Origin: Gemmatimonadaceae bacterium | GTDB taxonomy: Bacteria > Gemmatimonadota > Gemmatimonadetes > Gemmatimonadales > Gemmatimonadaceae | DNA: 10,143 bases | Reading direction: 5' to 3' | Assembly: GCA_019689955.1 (NCBI GenBank) | Contig: JADGGM010000049.1 | Location: 1 to 10,143 of the forward strand | Shown: piece by piece, positions 1 to 10,143 of the stretch | How the letters are laid out: each line of letters opens with the position of its first letter | Position numbering within the stretch: the first letter of the stretch is position 1 | Program-made: the position numbers and the translations under genes | Notes under the pieces: model-generated | Told to the model about the DNA's origin: nothing | Database searches by the model: none | The model's input: only the letters and a program-made list of their open reading frames with translations

Positions 1-22
1 TTTTGGGGTTGGGGTTCGCCCC

Positions 23-71
23 CCGCCCCCCCCCCCACCCCGGGGGCCCCCGCGGGGGTGGGGCGGTTTTT
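23..71 (+). terminator. GC hairpin plus T5, candidate terminator/attenuator upstream of rpoB
   Basis: The right arm at 55-66 (GGGGTGGGGCGG) pairs with 30-41 (CCCCCCCACCCC). This gives 11 pairs, including A37-T59, with one C-C mismatch at 32/64 and a 13-nt loop. A second fold pairs 23-29 (CCGCCCC) with 60-66. Either fold ends directly at five Ts (67-71), the classic intrinsic-terminator layout, and lies about 20 nt before the rpoB start. E. coli has a partial terminator between rplL and rpoB that sets the ratio of ribosomal protein to polymerase, so an attenuator role is plausible here. That role is inference. A full terminator would require a promoter between it and rpoB, and there is no room for one. 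Confidence 0.6.
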
Positions 72-83
72 CGTCTGCGCGCG

Positions 84-90
84 GGTGATC
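84..90 (+). promoter_or_regulatory. Weak ribosome-binding site of rpoB
   Basis: GGTGATC matches the 3' half of the extended anti-Shine-Dalgarno complement (AGGAGGTGATC) and ends 1 nt before the ATG at 92. The GGAGG core itself is missing, so this is a weak or atypical site. It supports the start at 92 mainly because no better start is nearby and the protein N-terminus looks normal for RpoB. Confidence 0.4.
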
Positions 91-91
91 C

Positions 92-4699
<4,608 letters not shown>

Positions 4700-4702
4700 G
4701 AC

Positions 4703-9025
<4,323 letters not shown>

Positions 9026-9067
9026 CAGCTCGAGGCAGGGGAAGGCGTAGGATGGGGCAGGAAAGAC

Positions 9068-9110
9068 GGATCCGGGTGGCCGTTCGGAGGACTGGCGGCC
9101 ACCCGGTTCC
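9068..9110 (+). terminator. Inverted repeat after rpoC, possible rpoBC terminator
   Basis: CCGGGTGGCCG (9072-9082) is perfectly complementary to CGGCCACCCGG (9096-9106), an 11-bp GC-rich stem with a 13-nt loop. Past a single T-T mismatch, three more pairs extend it (GGA at 9068-9070 with TCC at 9108-9110). It starts 43 nt after the rpoC stop and ends 6 nt before the -35 box of the next promoter. There is no T tract after it, so intrinsic termination would be weak. Alternatives are a 3'-end stabilising stem, an RNase III-type processing site, or a protein-binding palindrome. Confidence 0.5.
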
Positions 9111-9116
9111 ACGTGC

Positions 9117-9145
9117 TTGACACTCTCGTATAGTGCGTCTAAGTT
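9117..9145 (+). promoter_or_regulatory. Candidate sigma70-type promoter for rpsL-rpsG
   Basis: A perfect -35 box TTGACA (9117-9122) is followed, after 17 nt, by TAAGTT (9140-9145), which keeps the key T1, A2 and T6 of the -10 box. A better-looking -10 sequence, TATAGT (9129-9134), sits only 6 nt after the -35 box. It could instead work with a poor -35 at 9106-9111 (GTTCCA, 17-nt spacing). Either arrangement would start transcription about 9141-9153, inside the rpoC-rpsL gap, giving the str genes their own promoter. The consensus -35 in such GC-rich DNA is the main support. Confidence 0.6.
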
Positions 9146-9157
9146 TGACGTTCTGTG

Positions 9158-9190
9158 CCGCCTGAGCGAGGCGGATCTTTCGTTTTGGCC
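9158..9190 (+). promoter_or_regulatory. Small hairpin and T-rich stretch in the rpsL leader
   Basis: CCGCCT (9158-9163) pairs perfectly with AGGCGG (9169-9174) around a 5-nt loop. It is followed by ATCTTTCGTTTT (9175-9186), a broken T-rich tract. If transcription starts near 9152 this stem is at the very 5' end of the message, about 24 nt before the rpsL start. It could stabilise the RNA, act as a weak attenuator, or help place the ribosome. None of these is shown by sequence alone. Confidence 0.4.
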
Positions 9191-9197
9191 AGAGGTT

Positions 9198-9586
<389 letters not shown>

Positions 9587-9590
<4 letters not shown>

Positions 9591-10057
9591 GCCGCCGTCA
9601 GAAGTCGATCAAGCGCCCGGTGCTCCCGGACGCGCGGTACGATAGCCAGACCGTCTCGAAGTTCATCAACACGTTGATGATCGAGGGGAAGAAGTCGACC
9701 GCCGAGCGGCTGTTCTACGGCGCGATGGACATCGTGGAGTCGCGGACCGGCCAGCCCGGCGTGAACGTCTTCAAGCAGGCGCTCCAGAACCTCAAGCCCG
9801 TGGTCGAGGTGAAGAGCCGGCGCGTCGGCGGCGCGACGTATCAGGTGCCCGTGGAAGTCCGGCCGGAGCGGCGGACCGCGCTCGCGATGCGGTGGCTCAT
9901 GCAGTACTCGCGCGAGCGCAACGAGAAGTCGATGGCCGAGAAGCTGGCGGCCGAGGTGATCGCCGCGTCCAAGGGCGAAGGGAACGCCATCAAGAAGAAG
10001 GAAGACACGCACCGCATGGCCGAGGCCAACAAGGCCTTCGCGCACTACCGCTGGTAA
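9587..10057 (+). CDS. rpsG: 30S ribosomal protein S7
   Basis: S7 is a primary assembly protein that binds the 3' domain of 16S rRNA and organises the 30S head near the E and P sites. The 156-aa length is typical. Visible signatures are [15 protein letters not shown] at the N-terminus, [19 protein letters not shown], the conserved core [17 protein letters not shown] followed by [13 protein letters not shown], and the end [18 protein letters not shown]. It starts with GTG, whose last two bases belong to the rpsL TGA stop (GTGA overlap), with a good ribosome site inside rpsL. It is the second gene of the str-type operon; fusA would normally follow beyond the window. Confidence 0.97.
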
Positions 10058-10143
10058 GCGTTTCGACCCTCGCACGAATCAGAACCCCGCGCCGTGCCGG
10101 AGCACCCAGCGGGGGTGGTGGGTTTGCGGCGTGGCCGGAGCGC
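10058..10143 (+). other. Non-coding stretch after rpsG
   Basis: These 86 nt hold no convincing gene start. A weak stem (ACCCA 10104-10108 with TGGGT 10119-10123, running into TTT) is too short to call a terminator. Two similar segments, around 10092-10104 and 10128-10143 (both containing CCGGAGC), look like a chance or degenerate direct repeat. The region probably leads to the next str-operon gene. Confidence 0.35.

Noticed and set aside
1..16. Telomere-like TTTTGGGGTTGGGGTT at the window start
   Set aside because: Only two G4 units are present before the sequence changes to C runs, and the context is a bacterial rpo operon. This is more likely part of the hairpin region than a telomere or chromosome end.
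9117..9197. A 27-codon N-terminal extension of rpsL starting at TTG 9117
   Set aside because: The TTG is part of the TTGACA -35 box, the extension has no match to S12, and [13 protein letters not shown] at 9198 is the normal S12 start.
10091..10143. Possible terminator or direct repeat after rpsG
   Set aside because: The stem is only 5 bp with three Ts, and the repeat is imperfect and cut by the window edge, so neither can be supported.

Overview
This is a housekeeping core of a GC-rich bacterial chromosome. It holds four complete genes in one direction: rpoB (RNA polymerase beta), rpoC (beta'), rpsL (ribosomal protein S12) and rpsG (S7). The protein style (RpoB opening near [10 protein letters not shown], RpoC opening [18 protein letters not shown], a beta' trigger-loop insertion, strong G/C bias at third codon positions) suggests a Gram-negative lineage, most like Gemmatimonadota. 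That assignment is from memory of family style, not from a search, and is moderate at best.

Layout: bases 1-91 are the tail of an intergenic region. By usual gene order it follows rplL, which is outside the window. It is dominated by G and C runs that fold into a strong hairpin followed by five Ts, so it looks like an intrinsic terminator or attenuator just upstream of rpoB. rpoB (92-4699) and rpoC (4703-9025) follow, separated by 3 nt and in the same reading frame. A 172-nt gap (9026-9197) carries a long perfect inverted repeat, a sigma70-type promoter candidate and a small leader hairpin. rpsL (9198-9590) and rpsG (9587-10057) overlap by 4 nt. The last 86 nt are non-coding and probably lead toward fusA, which usually comes next in the str operon.

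How the genes work together: RpoB and RpoC form the catalytic crab-claw of RNA polymerase and are made from one message, with the rpoC ribosome-binding site inside the end of rpoB. S12 and S7 are 30S decoding-centre and head proteins, co-translated from the str-type operon. The gap before rpsL appears to separate the rpo transcription unit from the str unit, though no strong terminator with a U tract is present there.

I see no mobile element, CRISPR array, tRNA, rRNA or accessory system. The points of interest are the C-tract hairpin before rpoB, an approximately 150-residue helical insertion near the RpoB C-terminus, the one-codon in-frame separation of rpoB and rpoC, the regulatory-looking rpoC-rpsL gap, and the lack of room for an E. 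coli-type S7 feedback site between rpsL and rpsG.
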